This document shows positions 48,768 to 58,479 of a stretch of DNA of 64,000 nucleotides, piece by piece. Both the position numbers and the translations under genes were made by a program. The stretch is from Paenochrobactrum gallinarii (GTDB lineage Bacteria; Pseudomonadota; Alphaproteobacteria; Rhizobiales; Rhizobiaceae): NCBI RefSeq assembly GCF_014205685.1, contig NZ_JACIIU010000012.1:28243-92242 (forward strand). Direction: 5' to 3'. Position 1 is the stretch's first letter, and every line of letters begins with the position of its first letter. A model generated the notes under the pieces. The model did not search any database. It saw only the letters and a list, made by a program, of their open reading frames with translations, and was not told the origin of the DNA.

Positions 48768-50603
48768 TCAGGCACCACCTGCTTTGGCCGCAGAGCCTGT
48801 CAGTGTTGATGTTGTGACATTACCGACCAGACGCGTATCCGCCACTTCTTTTGAATGCTCATTAAAGAAAATCATCGTCGGAGGCCCAGCCACACGAAGC
48901 TGACGCATCAGCTCGTCATTTTCCGGTGTGACATCAGACAAATCCACTTTGATCAAATCAAAATCAGCCAGACCGCGACGCACAGCCATATCGGTGAGTA
49001 CCGAGCGCTCAATTGTATGGCACGCCACGCACCAGTCAGCGGTAAAGTAAACCATTGTCGGGCGCTCTTGCTGTGCCTGTTTCAAATTGGTCTGCAACTG
49101 GTGTGATGAACCGACATTAGCAAAGCGCAGTGCCGGAACCGATGCTCCCGATGGCCCGTTAGAGGCGACAAGCGGCGCCAGAGGTTTGAGCGGATCAACG
49201 CCACCCAAAGATGCGCCGAGCATAAGGATGGCACCATAAACAACCGCAGTTGTTGCAGCTGTGCGTGCAACCACACGAAAACCGATGCGGTGCCATTCTT
49301 TGGCAAACAGATAGGCCGAGAAAGCAAAGAGCAGGATCGCCCATAAGAACAGATCAGCGCCCAATGGCAATAAAGGTGCGGCCATCCAAATGGCGGTTGC
49401 CAGAAAACCAAAACCAAACAGGGTTTTGACATTTTCCATCCAGCCACCGGCACGCGGCAAAACAGAACTGCCGAAAGTTGCCAGAATAATCAGCGGAATA
49501 CCTTTACCAAGACCCAGCGCAAAAAGTGCAGCAGCACCCAAACTTACATTGGCAGTCTGGGCAATATAAAGCAGCGCGCCAGCCAAGGGCGCGGTCACAC
49601 ATGGCCCGACAATCAACACAGAGCTAAAGCCCAGTACGGCAGCCGAACCAAGTGAGCCCTTGCCACCACCGGTGCGGCGGCTGACAGCACTCATCCAGCT
49701 GCTTGGGAGCTGCAATTCATAAAGCCCGAACATTGAAAGTGCTAAAATGATAAAGACTATCGCCACAGCCAATGCCAGCCAAGGCGACTGCAAAGCCATT
49801 TGCAAATTTTGTCCCGACCATCCGGCAACCGCGCCAATCAATGCGAAACCTGAAGCCAGCGCCACCACATAAGTCGAGGTCAGCAGCAAACCGCGCATCG
49901 GGGTGAGCTTATCGCCTTCACGCGCCAAAGTGCCAGCCACAATCGGATACATTGGAAAAACACAAGGCGTAAATGCCAGCAAAATACCAAAAGCCAAGAA
50001 GCTCAGCAGCAGAAAACCTGTGCCGCCGCGCTCCAGCAATGACTGGATCATGCCTTTGTCCTGGGCAATCTGAAAACCATCGGCGGAGGTCGCAACAGGT
50101 GCCGTTGACGTGCTTTCTATTGGCGCATTTACTGCCGGCGCCTCCATTTTCCACTGCACCGCAGCAGAAGATGATTGCACGAGATTGCCGCTGTGCGGGT
50201 TGCTAGCAGCTAAAGTCAGCGGATCAATAGTGCGCGTTTCCGGACGATAGCAAATACCGTCATTCTGGCAGCCCTGATAGGTCAGTGTCACCGGCTGATC
50301 ATTTTTCAGATCAAACGAAACAGTCGTGCGGTTGAAATAAACCTGCATCGCGCCAAAGGTCGGGTCATCTTTCATGACCCCTTCAGGCGCATCAATTTTC
50401 AGAGCACTGCCTTGTTTGTCAGTTGCTTCAATATGATCTTTATAAAGATAATAGCCGTCATGAATGCTCCAGCTAACAACCAGTTTTTGGTCGTCAGCAC
50501 TCAAAACCTGTAAGCGAAATGCTTCATCCACAGGCAAAGGATTAGCACTTGCCGTGGTAACGGATGATATTAACATCATTAATATCACTGTTAGCAGTCT
50601 CAT
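48768..50603 (-). CDS. dsbD: Thiol:disulfide interchange protein DsbD
   Basis: 611 residues in three parts. A signal peptide (about 1-20) leads the periplasmic N-terminal domain (DsbD alpha, with CQNDGICYRPE cysteines near 110). The membrane domain has eight helices and the redox cysteines in LAFTPCVFPMYPIV (about 212) and VGPCVTAPLAG (about 333). The C-terminal thioredoxin domain has CVAC (about 524-527) in FTADWCVACHTIE. It moves electrons from cytoplasmic thioredoxin to periplasmic thiol proteins. The start at 50603 has CGGAG 7 bases upstream; the longer open frame to 50672 is rejected. It heads a four-gene operon. Confidence 0.96.
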   Translation of the reverse strand: MRLLTVILMMLISSVTTASANPLPVDEAFRLQVLSADDQKLVVSWSIHDGYYLYKDHIEATDKQGSALKIDAPEGVMKDDPTFGAMQVYFNRTTVSFDLKNDQPVTLTYQGCQNDGICYRPETRTIDPLTLAASNPHSGNLVQSSSAAVQWKMEAPAVNAPIESTSTAPVATSADGFQIAQDKGMIQSLLERGGTGFLLLSFLAFGILLAFTPCVFPMYPIVAGTLAREGDKLTPMRGLLLTSTYVVALASGFALIGAVAGWSGQNLQMALQSPWLALAVAIVFIILALSMFGLYELQLPSSWMSAVSRRTGGGKGSLGSAAVLGFSSVLIVGPCVTAPLAGALLYIAQTANVSLGAAALFALGLGKGIPLIILATFGSSVLPRAGGWMENVKTLFGFGFLATAIWMAAPLLPLGADLFLWAILLFAFSAYLFAKEWHRIGFRVVARTAATTAVVYGAILMLGASLGGVDPLKPLAPLVASNGPSGASVPALRFANVGSSHQLQTNLKQAQQERPTMVYFTADWCVACHTIERSVLTDMAVRRGLADFDLIKVDLSDVTPENDELMRQLRVAGPPTMIFFNEHSKEVADTRLVGNVTTSTLTGSAAKAGGA

Positions 50604-50745
50604 AAATCGGCTCCGGTCAGACAAAAATAAAATAATTGATTTGGTTCTAAGATCAGTCAATGAAACATGCACCTTAAGTCAGCCTTAAGATAAGCCTGCA
50701 ACATTAGGAATAGTAAAAGTTAAAAAAAGTAACGGGTCTTTATAT

Positions 50746-51411
50746 ATGCGCATCTTGGTGGTCGAGGATGATCCCATTCTTATGGACGGCTTGAGTGTCG
50801 GACTTAACATTGCCGGTTTTACCGTTGATGCGGTTGCCGGCTGCGAAGATGCCTATAGCGCCATCGCCTCACAAAATTATGATGCGCTTGTGCTTGACCT
50901 GATGCTGCCGGATGGCTCCGGCCTTGATATATTAGCGCAGTTAAGGCGCAACAAAAACGATCTGCCCGTGCTTCTTCTCACCGCGCGTGACCAGATTGCC
51001 GACCGCATTGCCGGTCTTGATGCCGGTGCAGATGATTATGTCGGCAAACCCTTTGACCTAGATGAACTCGCCGCGCGTATCCGCGCCATCGCACGACGCA
51101 GCAATGGCCGCTCATCCGGTAAAATTGAGTGGCAGGATGTCGTGCTCGATCCGGCGCAAATGACCGTTCATCGCGGTGATACATTATTGAAATTCACCCG
51201 CCGCGAATTTGCTGTCTTGCGCGCATTGATGGAGCGCCCCAACGCCACCCTTTCCAAAACCGCACTCGAAGAAGCGCTTTATGGCTGGCAAGAAGAAGTG
51301 GAAAGCAACGCCGTTGAAGTGCATATCCATCATCTTCGCGCCAAATTAGGCTCGAAATTTATCAAAACCGTGCGCGGCCTTGGCTACAGACTGGCAGAAC
51401 AAGAACAATGA
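50746..51411 (+). CDS. OmpR/PhoB family response regulator
   Basis: 221 residues. The receiver domain has acidic residues E7, D8, D9 and phospho-acceptor D51 in VLDLMLPDGSG, with the conserved Thr/Lys (LLTARD, VGKPF). The C-terminal winged helix (about 125-220) carries LKFTRREFAVLRALM and VEVHIHHLRAKLG. The layout is QseB/PmrA-like. It is divergent from dsbD with 142 bp between the two starts. Its stop overlaps the kinase start by 4 bp. Confidence 0.94.
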   Translation: MRILVVEDDPILMDGLSVGLNIAGFTVDAVAGCEDAYSAIASQNYDALVLDLMLPDGSGLDILAQLRRNKNDLPVLLLTARDQIADRIAGLDAGADDYVGKPFDLDELAARIRAIARRSNGRSSGKIEWQDVVLDPAQMTVHRGDTLLKFTRREFAVLRALMERPNATLSKTALEEALYGWQEEVESNAVEVHIHHLRAKLGSKFIKTVRGLGYRLAEQEQ

Positions 51412-52757
51412 GCTCTATCCGCAAACGCCTGATTACCATTCTTATCGGCACGACCGGCCTTGTCTGGCTGTTTGCGGTCGGCTGGATTTACCTCAGCACG
51501 CAGGCAGAAGTTAAAAAAGTACTGGATGCGCGTTTGATGGAATCTGCGCATATGGTCAATTCGCTGCTGACCGACCGCCGTGTCGAGGTGGGTGATGAAG
51601 GCGGCATCGGCCAGTTTACGCCAAAGCCCATTCCTGATTTTCCCAATTATGACCGGCAATTATTCTGCCAGATCTGGTCGCTTGACGGCAATCTGGTTGG
51701 CCGTTCGGCAAGTGCGCCCAAAGATATGCTGACCCAAACCAATAACGGTTTTTCCGATACAGTGGTTTCGGGCTCGACATGGCGTGTTTATACCATTGAA
51801 AACACCCAGCTCGGCATGCGCATTATGGTTGGCGACAATATGAGCGTGCGCAACAGCCTTGTGCGTGATGTGATCACCGGCCTGATTTTACCTGCACTTT
51901 TGATCTTTCCGTTTCTGGCCGGCCTGATCTGGATCAGTGTGCGTCGCGGACTTTTGCCATTAAGTTTGCTTGCCTCAACCTTATCAAAACGCTCCGCCGA
52001 TGATTTAAGCGCTCTGGAAGAAAACAATCTGCCAAGCGAAATAGCGCCTGCCGTCAATGCGCTTAACGGCCTGTTTAACCGCGTTGAAGAAGCACGCGAA
52101 CGGGAAAAGAGCTTTGCTATTTTTGCAGCCCATGAGCTGAAAACACCATTGGCAGGGCTTAAAACACAAGCTCACATTGCGATGAACAGCAAAGATGAGC
52201 ATGTGCGCGACAATGCCGTGCGCCAGATTGCAACCGGCGTTGACCGCACCACCCGTCTGGTTAAGCAGTTGCTGGATCTGGCCTCCTTAGAAACCGATGA
52301 AGATCCGTCAAAATCTAAAGAGGAATATGCCGGCAAATTAATGCATCTGATTGCGCAGGATTTGCGCATGCTGACACAGCCCAAAAACATCACGATTACA
52401 ATTCAGGATCCGTGCCAGAATTTGAAAATCAAAGATGCGCAGCTCTTCACGCTGGCTTTACGCAATATCTTGGAAAATGCCGTCAATCACTCCCCAGAAG
52501 GCGCCAATATTGATTGTTCCTGCCACATGGAAGCCGAACAAGTATCTATCATCGTCGAGGATGAAGGCCCCGGTATTCCGGCGGAAGAATTACCACACAT
52601 CAGCGAACGCTTTTTCCGCGGCCGTTATAAATCGGAAAATGGCAGCGGCTTAGGCCTTGCAATTGTGAAGGCAGCAACCAACCGCATGAATGGCTCGCTT
52701 AATTTTATCAACCGTGAGGCGAAAGGGGTTAAAGTAGTGCTGACGCTTCCCGTTTAA
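51408..52757 (+). CDS. Sensor histidine kinase, QseC/PmrB-like
   Basis: 449 residues. The first membrane helix is about 8-29, a periplasmic sensor domain (about 30-150) has the pattern of the two-component-kinase N-terminal family, and the second helix is about 157-178. A HAMP-like linker precedes the dimerisation helix with phospho-acceptor H242 in FAAHELKTPLAGLK. The catalytic domain has N-box NILENAVNHSPEGA and G1 EDEGPGIPAEELPHI, FFRGRYKSENGSGLGLAIV. It signals to the adjacent regulator. The ligand is unknown; the divergent redox operon is the likely target. Confidence 0.93.
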   Translation: MSSIRKRLITILIGTTGLVWLFAVGWIYLSTQAEVKKVLDARLMESAHMVNSLLTDRRVEVGDEGGIGQFTPKPIPDFPNYDRQLFCQIWSLDGNLVGRSASAPKDMLTQTNNGFSDTVVSGSTWRVYTIENTQLGMRIMVGDNMSVRNSLVRDVITGLILPALLIFPFLAGLIWISVRRGLLPLSLLASTLSKRSADDLSALEENNLPSEIAPAVNALNGLFNRVEEAREREKSFAIFAAHELKTPLAGLKTQAHIAMNSKDEHVRDNAVRQIATGVDRTTRLVKQLLDLASLETDEDPSKSKEEYAGKLMHLIAQDLRMLTQPKNITITIQDPCQNLKIKDAQLFTLALRNILENAVNHSPEGANIDCSCHMEAEQVSIIVEDEGPGIPAEELPHISERFFRGRYKSENGSGLGLAIVKAATNRMNGSLNFINREAKGVKVVLTLPV

Positions 52758-53216
52758 GCCACCAACTGATTGATTTTTCTGCAACCTCTCCGAGTCCCGC
52801 GCTATGCACAGAAAAATTATCGTTATGCGACTAATGTATGAATCTTGTGCAACTGCGCTATAATGTATCAGATCAAGACATAATCACACAAAATTAGTAG
52901 CAATTATTATGTGTGAGAATAGAATAACGAATATAATAATCATCTAAAATAAAAATAATACCTAAAATTCCCATAGATTTAAAAGCCAAAAAATTTTAAT
53001 TATTCTAATACATACAAACAATACAGCAAATTTTGAAAATGAGACATAAACTATTCTCTTAAATAAGTCTTAGATACATATTTTACACAGACTCTATACA
53101 TTTGCCTTATTCTGAGATGGCTCAAAAAAACCTGCGGCAGACTGTAGCAGTTCTTATTTTAAAAGAATCTGCGATAAATGGATAAATTTCCGTTCGCATT
53201 GTAGCCGTGAATTCCA
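52758..53216. other. Long AT-rich intergenic region
   Basis: This roughly 460-bp stretch before the FNR box has no open frame that looks like a gene. It is strongly A/T-rich (52900-53100 especially) and holds no strong terminator for the kinase gene. It is the longest non-coding stretch in the window. A regulatory RNA or decayed gene is possible but not seen. Confidence 0.5.
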
Positions 53217-53230
53217 TTGATTAAAATCAA
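53217..53230 (+). promoter_or_regulatory. FNR/FixK box upstream of ccoN
   Basis: TTGAT-TAAA-ATCAA is a perfect match to the FNR/FixK (anaerobox) consensus. It lies 127 bp before the ccoN ATG. In Rhizobiales this site activates ccoNOQP under low oxygen through FixK or FnrN, as known from the family. The binding protein is not in the window. Confidence 0.8.
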
Positions 53231-53356
53231 TGCACTCGCGCTACAATTGCAGATAGAAAATTTCAGTCATAACTGTTCTGGCACCGACGCATCTTGCATC
53301 CCAAAGTCTTCCGGTGACCAAAGCAGTGTTTTGTCATGCGCCGCGAGGGGACTTTT

Positions 53357-54976
53357 ATGAACTACGCAGCTGGAACCGTCATATCCGGACTGTTGGCATT
53401 ATGTGCAATGCTGATGGCCGGTTTTTCACATGATGAGCTCTTCAGAACTCACATGTGGATTACTTTTGCTGTCATAGCAATTTTCACTATTTTGCTTCTG
53501 CGTAATGCAGATTACAGCCTTAAATCGAAAGAAACCGACCCTAGCACTTATATGGATGGTCCGATCCGTTATGGTGTTATTGCCACCGTATTCTGGGGTG
53601 TCGTCGGTTTTCTCGTTGGTGTTGTTATCGCAGCGCAACTTGCATTCCCAAGTTTAAACTTCGAACCATGGCTGAATTTTGGCCGTGTACGCCCGCTGCA
53701 CACATCAGCGGTGATTTTTGCTTTCTGCGGTAACGCTCTGATCGCAACTTCATTCTATGTCGTACAGCGCACCTGCCGCGCCCGCCTTTTTGGCGGCGAT
53801 CTGGCCTGGTTCGTTTTCTGGGGTTACAACCTGTTCCTCATCATGGCGGCATCAGGCTACCTGCTCGGCATCACCCAGTCCCGCGAATATGCGGAACCAG
53901 AATGGTATGTCGACGTCTGGCTGACCATTGTCTGGGTTGTTTATCTGGCTGTATTCCTCGGCACAGTTCTGCGCCGTAAAGAGCCGCATATCTATGTGGC
54001 CAACTGGTTCTACCTCTCTTTCATCATCACCATTGCGATGCTTCACATCATCAACAATCTGGCGATCCCTGTCTCCTTCCTCGGAACCAAGAGCTACTCA
54101 GCTTTCTCCGGCGTGCAGGATGCTGTGACCCAGTGGTGGTATGGTCATAACGCTGTTGCGTTCTTCCTGACCGTTCCGTTCCTTGCAATGATGTATTATT
54201 TCGTACCTAAGCAGGTAAACCGTCCGGTTTACTCCTATCGCCTGTCGATTGTGCACTTCTGGTCGATTATTTTCCTCTACATCTGGGCAGGTCCTCACCA
54301 TCTGCACTACACCGCTCTGCCTGACTGGGCGCAGACCCTTGGTATGGTCTTCTCCATCATGCTGTGGATGCCTTCATGGGGTGGTATGATCAACGGTCTG
54401 ATGACACTTTCAGGTGCATGGGACAAAGTGCGTACCGATCCGATCGTGCGTATGATGGTTGCCGCTATTGCTTTCTACGGTATGGCGACCTTCGAAGGTC
54501 CGCTGATGTCGATCAAGGCCGTCAATTCCCTCTCGCACTACACTGACTGGACCATTGGTCACGTTCACGCCGGTGCACTTGGCTGGAATGGTATGATCAC
54601 TTTTGGTGCGGTTTATTACCTTGCTCCAAAACTGTGGAAGCGTGACCGCCTCTACTCGATCCGTATGGTCAACTGGCACTTCTGGCTCGCAACTCTGGGT
54701 ATTGTTCTCTATGCCGCTTCAATGTGGGTAGCCGGTATTCAGCAGGGTCTGATGTGGCGCGAATATGACGATCAGGGCTTCCTGGTTTACTCTTTCGCAG
54801 AAACAGTAATCGCCATGTTCCCTTACTATGTCATCCGTACTCTTGGCGGCGTGATGTATCTGACAGGTGGTATCGTGATGGCCTGGAACATCTACATGAC
54901 TGTTCGTGGCAAACTCAGAAACGAGACAGCCATTCCTGGCTCGACCCCTGCACCAACCATGCAGCCAGCCGAATAA
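53357..54976 (+). CDS. ccoN: cbb3 cytochrome c oxidase subunit I
   Basis: 539 residues with 12 membrane helices. It binds the low-spin and high-spin haems and CuB; the [38 protein letters not shown] and [17 protein letters not shown] blocks hold the histidine ligands, and [19 protein letters not shown] the conserved tail. It reduces O2 to water at high affinity. The start at 53357 has AGGGG 6 bases upstream; the frame opens earlier at 53336 without a site. First gene of the oxidase operon. Confidence 0.97.
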   Translation: MNYAAGTVISGLLALCAMLMAGFSHDELFRTHMWITFAVIAIFTILLLRNADYSLKSKETDPSTYMDGPIRYGVIATVFWGVVGFLVGVVIAAQLAFPSLNFEPWLNFGRVRPLHTSAVIFAFCGNALIATSFYVVQRTCRARLFGGDLAWFVFWGYNLFLIMAASGYLLGITQSREYAEPEWYVDVWLTIVWVVYLAVFLGTVLRRKEPHIYVANWFYLSFIITIAMLHIINNLAIPVSFLGTKSYSAFSGVQDAVTQWWYGHNAVAFFLTVPFLAMMYYFVPKQVNRPVYSYRLSIVHFWSIIFLYIWAGPHHLHYTALPDWAQTLGMVFSIMLWMPSWGGMINGLMTLSGAWDKVRTDPIVRMMVAAIAFYGMATFEGPLMSIKAVNSLSHYTDWTIGHVHAGALGWNGMITFGAVYYLAPKLWKRDRLYSIRMVNWHFWLATLGIVLYAASMWVAGIQQGLMWREYDDQGFLVYSFAETVIAMFPYYVIRTLGGVMYLTGGIVMAWNIYMTVRGKLRNETAIPGSTPAPTMQPAE

Positions 54977-54989
54977 GGAACGTTGATCT

Positions 54990-55721
54990 ATGTCATTTCT
55001 TAAAAAGCACTCAGCTATTGAGAAAAACGCCACGCTCTTGCTCATCGGCTCGTTGTTCGTGGTTACCATCGGCGGTATCGTTGAAATCGCCCCGCTGTTC
55101 TGGTTGCAGAACACCATTGAGAAGGTGGACGGCATGCGTCCTTATTCACCTCTCGAACTTGCCGGACGTGATATTTACGTCCGGGAAGGCTGCTATCTCT
55201 GCCACAGCCAGATGATCCGTCCGTTCCGCGATGAAGTGGAGCGCTATGGTCACTACTCGCTGGCAGCAGAAAGCATGTATGACCATTCCTTCCAGTGGGG
55301 CTCCAAGCGTACTGGTCCAGATCTGGCACGTGTGGGCGGCCGTTATTCGAACGAATGGCATGTGCAGCATCTGATTGAGCCACGTAAAATCGTACCTGAA
55401 TCCGTTATGCCAAGTTATGCGTTCCTGAAAGATACACCGCTGAAAGTCACCGATATGACTGCCAATCTGAAGGCAAATATCGCTGTCGGTGTGCCTTACA
55501 GCCAGGAAATGCTGGATAATGCCCAGGCAGATCTGGTCGCACAGGCAGATCCTGATGCAGATACAGATGATTTGCTGGCACGTTATCCTAAGGCCAAGAC
55601 AGGTGATTTTGACGGCAATCCGGCGCAGATCACTGAAATGGACGCATTGGTTGCCTATCTTCAGATGTTAGGAACTCTGGTTGACTTCTCAACTTACGAT
55701 CAGTCGCCTAAGGCGCGATAA
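54990..55721 (+). CDS. ccoO: cbb3 oxidase subunit II, mono-haem cytochrome c
   Basis: 243 residues. One N-terminal membrane helix (about 17-40) and a haem c site C68-Y-L-C71-H72 in [18 protein letters not shown]. The axial methionine is likely in [11 protein letters not shown]. It passes electrons from CcoP to CcoN. It lies 13 bp after ccoN. Confidence 0.97.
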   Translation: MSFLKKHSAIEKNATLLLIGSLFVVTIGGIVEIAPLFWLQNTIEKVDGMRPYSPLELAGRDIYVREGCYLCHSQMIRPFRDEVERYGHYSLAAESMYDHSFQWGSKRTGPDLARVGGRYSNEWHVQHLIEPRKIVPESVMPSYAFLKDTPLKVTDMTANLKANIAVGVPYSQEMLDNAQADLVAQADPDADTDDLLARYPKAKTGDFDGNPAQITEMDALVAYLQMLGTLVDFSTYDQSPKAR

Positions 55722-55732
55722 GGAGTTTAGTC

Positions 55733-55891
55733 ATGGATTATAACACATTGCGCCATTTTGCGGACAGTTGGGGTCTGCTGGCGATGACATTATTCTTCCT
55801 TTTTGTCATTGCCTACACATTCCGTCCGGGCAGCAAAAAGCGCGCAGAAGAAGTACAAGCCATTCTGTTCAAGGATGAAGCGAATGACTAA
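55733..55891 (+). CDS. ccoQ: cbb3 oxidase subunit IV
   Basis: 52 residues. One membrane helix (about 15-30, LLAMTLFFLFVIAYTF) is followed by RPGSKKRAEEVQ, a pattern diagnostic of CcoQ. AAGGAG precedes the ATG. It helps stability of the oxidase complex. Its end overlaps the ccoP start by 8 bp (ATGACTAA), so ccoQ and ccoP are translationally coupled. Confidence 0.93.
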   Translation: MDYNTLRHFADSWGLLAMTLFFLFVIAYTFRPGSKKRAEEVQAILFKDEAND

Positions 55892-56747
55892 AAGAGAAGT
55901 CGATGAAGTAACCGGCGTTGAGACGACCGGTCACGAATGGGACGGGATCCGCGAACTTGACAATCCTATGCCGCGTTGGTGGCTGTGGACTTGGTACGCA
56001 ACCATTGCATGGGCACTGGCTTATGCAATTGCTTATCCGGCATGGCCGCTGATCTCCTCTTCCACCAGCGGCATGCTGGAATGGTCGAGCCGTGGCGCCT
56101 TCTGGCAGGAAAATGCGTCCGTTGAAGCCGGCCGTCAGAGCATCATCGATGCCATCAAGGCAAAAGATGTCAACGAAATCGCAGGTGACGAAACATTGCG
56201 TCAATATGCGATTGCCGGTGGTGCAGCTGCATTTAAGGTCAACTGTGTTCAGTGTCACGGTTCGGGCGCGCAAGGTGCGCCTGGTTTCCCTAACCTGAAT
56301 GACGATGACTGGCTGTGGGGCGGTACGCTGGATGATATCCTGCTCACCATTCAGCATGGCGTTCGTTTTGAAGAAGACGACGATACCCGCATGTCCCAGA
56401 TGCCTGCCTATGCAGACGTGCTGGAACCGCAGGAAATCCGTGATGTCGCAGCCTATGTCGTAAGCCTAAACGGCACCCCGCGTGATGCTTCCCATGTTCC
56501 GGCCGGCGAGCAGGTTTTTGCTGACAACTGTGCCGTTTGCCATGGTGAAGATGCCAAGGGTATCCGCGACTTCGGCGCACCAAACCTGACCGATGCAATC
56601 TGGTTCTATGGTTCTGGTGAAGATGCAATCATGCGTCAGGTCGAACACCCGCAGCACGGCGTTATGCCAGCCTGGGGCGAACGCCTTGGTGACGCGACTG
56701 TCAAGCAGCTTGCTGTCTATGTTCACTCCCTCGGTGGTGGTGAATAA
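55884..56747 (+). CDS. ccoP: cbb3 oxidase subunit III, di-haem cytochrome c
   Basis: 287 residues. A CcoP N-terminal segment (GIRELDNPMPRWWLWTWYATIAW) holds the membrane helix near 33-55. Two haem c sites follow: C121-V-Q-C-H125 and C216-A-V-C-H220, each with a downstream Met ligand candidate (MSQMPAYAD, GVMPAWGE). It accepts electrons from cytochrome c. The start at 55884 was chosen because it fits the family and overlaps ccoQ; the longer open frame from 55803 lies inside ccoQ. It ends the structural gene set. Confidence 0.96.
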   Translation: MTKREVDEVTGVETTGHEWDGIRELDNPMPRWWLWTWYATIAWALAYAIAYPAWPLISSSTSGMLEWSSRGAFWQENASVEAGRQSIIDAIKAKDVNEIAGDETLRQYAIAGGAAAFKVNCVQCHGSGAQGAPGFPNLNDDDWLWGGTLDDILLTIQHGVRFEEDDDTRMSQMPAYADVLEPQEIRDVAAYVVSLNGTPRDASHVPAGEQVFADNCAVCHGEDAKGIRDFGAPNLTDAIWFYGSGEDAIMRQVEHPQHGVMPAWGERLGDATVKQLAVYVHSLGGGE

Positions 56748-56756
56748 ATATAAATT

Positions 56757-56790
56757 TCCGGAAGGCGGGCAACTGCCTTCCGGCTCTCTT
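56757..56790 (+). terminator. Hairpin after ccoP
   Basis: A 9-bp stem CCGGAAGGC/GCCTTCCGG with an 8-base loop and a weak pyrimidine tail. It is probably an attenuator or partial terminator between ccoNOQP and ccoGHIS. Confidence 0.5.
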
Positions 56791-56922
56791 CCGCACTATA
56801 TGCTTTCCTAAGTCGTTAATGCCTTACCAAAGGCAACCATGATTTAGGCAAACATATAATTGTAATGTGGGTATCGCCACCGCCTCCCCCAATCCTGTGC
56901 GATACTCAAATAGGAGTGGAAG

Positions 56923-58479
56923 ATGTCAGATCATTCAGACGTCGAACAGATCGATGCACAAGCGGTCAACTCGCCTAAAACCCGTCAGGCCCTATACGCC
57001 GCACGTGTGAAAATTTTCCCTAAGCGTGTTGTAGGCGAATTCCGCCGCTTTAAATGGATCGTGATGTTTGTCACGCTTTCCATTTATTATCTGACGCCTT
57101 GGCTGCGATGGGATCGCGGTGAATATGCGCCCGATCAGGCCGTTCTCATCGACATTGCCAATCGCCGCTTCTATTTCTTCTTTATCGAAATCTGGCCGCA
57201 AGAGTTTTACTACATAGCTGGCTTGCTGATTATGGCGGGGCTCGGTCTCTTCCTGATGACCTCTGCTGCCGGTCGCGCATGGTGTGGCTATACCTGCCCG
57301 CAAACCGTTTGGGTTGACCTGTTTCTGGTTATCGAACGTGCCATTGAGGGCGACCGCAATGCACGTATCAAGCTCAATAACGGCCCTTATAACGCCAATA
57401 AAATTATCAAGCGCGTTCTTAAGCACGGCATATGGTTACTGATTGCCGTGATGACGGGTGGCGCTTGGATTTTCTATTTCGCCGATGCGCCCACACTCTT
57501 CATGGATGTTGTGACCGGCTATGCCGAACCTGTTGCCTATATTACCGTCGCCATTTTGACCGCAACCACTTATGTTTTCGGCGGTTTGCTGCGTGAGCAG
57601 GTCTGTACCTATATGTGCCCTTGGCCACGTATTCAGGCGGCGATGCTTGATGAAAATTCATTGACGGTGACCTATAATGACTGGCGCGGTGAACCACGCA
57701 CACGCGGCTCGAAAAAAGCGATTGCTGCCGGTGCAGTGGTTGGTGATTGCGTTGATTGTAACGCTTGTGTTGCTGTTTGTCCGATGGGCATTGATATCCG
57801 TGACGGTCAGCAACTCGAATGCATCACCTGCGCCCTCTGCATTGATGCTTGTAACTCGGTGATGGATAAGGTCGGCAAGCCACGTGGATTGATCTCCTAC
57901 GCAACATTGAACGATTATCATGAGAACATGAACCTTGCGACCAATGGCGGCACTACACCGATTGATCCGGCACGCGTTTATGAAGCACCAAACAAGTTCA
58001 AAGATGCAGTTCACCTCATCTCGATGAAGAAAATCCTGCGCCCGCGCACCCTGGTTTACTTCGCAATCTGGGCGTTGGTTGGTATGATGTTGCTCGGTTC
58101 GCTATATATGCGTGAGCGTATTGGCGTTAACGTGCTGCAAGACAGAAATCCGCAATATGTTCTGTTGTCTGATGGCTCTATCCGTAATGGGTACACCGTC
58201 AAATTGCTCAACATGATCCCGCAGCCGCGTGAATTCAGCGTCTCCGTTGACGGTCTGCCAAATGCGACTGTGACATTGCAGGATGTGGAACCAACAGCAG
58301 AGGGTAACTATATTATACCTGTAGAACCGGATCGTCTGAAAACACTCAGATTATTCGTCAGTATACCGGCACGTGAAATCACCGATGCCCGTACCACTTA
58401 TACCATTCGGGTCAGCGATGTGGATGGCAAAGAATCTGCATCTTACAAAGCGACCTTTATTGCACCGGAGAAAAACTGA
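56923..58479 (+). CDS. ccoG: cbb3 oxidase accessory protein CcoG (RdxA/FixG)
   Basis: 518 residues. A membrane protein with about five helices and ferredoxin-like clusters: DCVDCNACVAVCPMG and ECITCALCIDAC give two 4Fe-4S sites. Extra cysteines are in WCGYTCPQTVWVD and VCTYMCPWPR. The C-terminal part (about 390-518) is an Ig-like periplasmic domain. CcoG acts as a copper/haem redox factor in oxidase assembly. AGGAG lies 8 bases before the ATG. Its stop overlaps the next start (TGATG). Confidence 0.96.
   Translation: MSDHSDVEQIDAQAVNSPKTRQALYAARVKIFPKRVVGEFRRFKWIVMFVTLSIYYLTPWLRWDRGEYAPDQAVLIDIANRRFYFFFIEIWPQEFYYIAGLLIMAGLGLFLMTSAAGRAWCGYTCPQTVWVDLFLVIERAIEGDRNARIKLNNGPYNANKIIKRVLKHGIWLLIAVMTGGAWIFYFADAPTLFMDVVTGYAEPVAYITVAILTATTYVFGGLLREQVCTYMCPWPRIQAAMLDENSLTVTYNDWRGEPRTRGSKKAIAAGAVVGDCVDCNACVAVCPMGIDIRDGQQLECITCALCIDACNSVMDKVGKPRGLISYATLNDYHENMNLATNGGTTPIDPARVYEAPNKFKDAVHLISMKKILRPRTLVYFAIWALVGMMLLGSLYMRERIGVNVLQDRNPQYVLLSDGSIRNGYTVKLLNMIPQPREFSVSVDGLPNATVTLQDVEPTAEGNYIIPVEPDRLKTLRLFVSIPAREITDARTTYTIRVSDVDGKESASYKATFIAPEKN

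Noticed and set aside
55803..55883. Upstream extension of ccoP
   Set aside because: It is the shifted frame of ccoQ; the family N-terminus begins at 55884 with an overlap typical of the operon.
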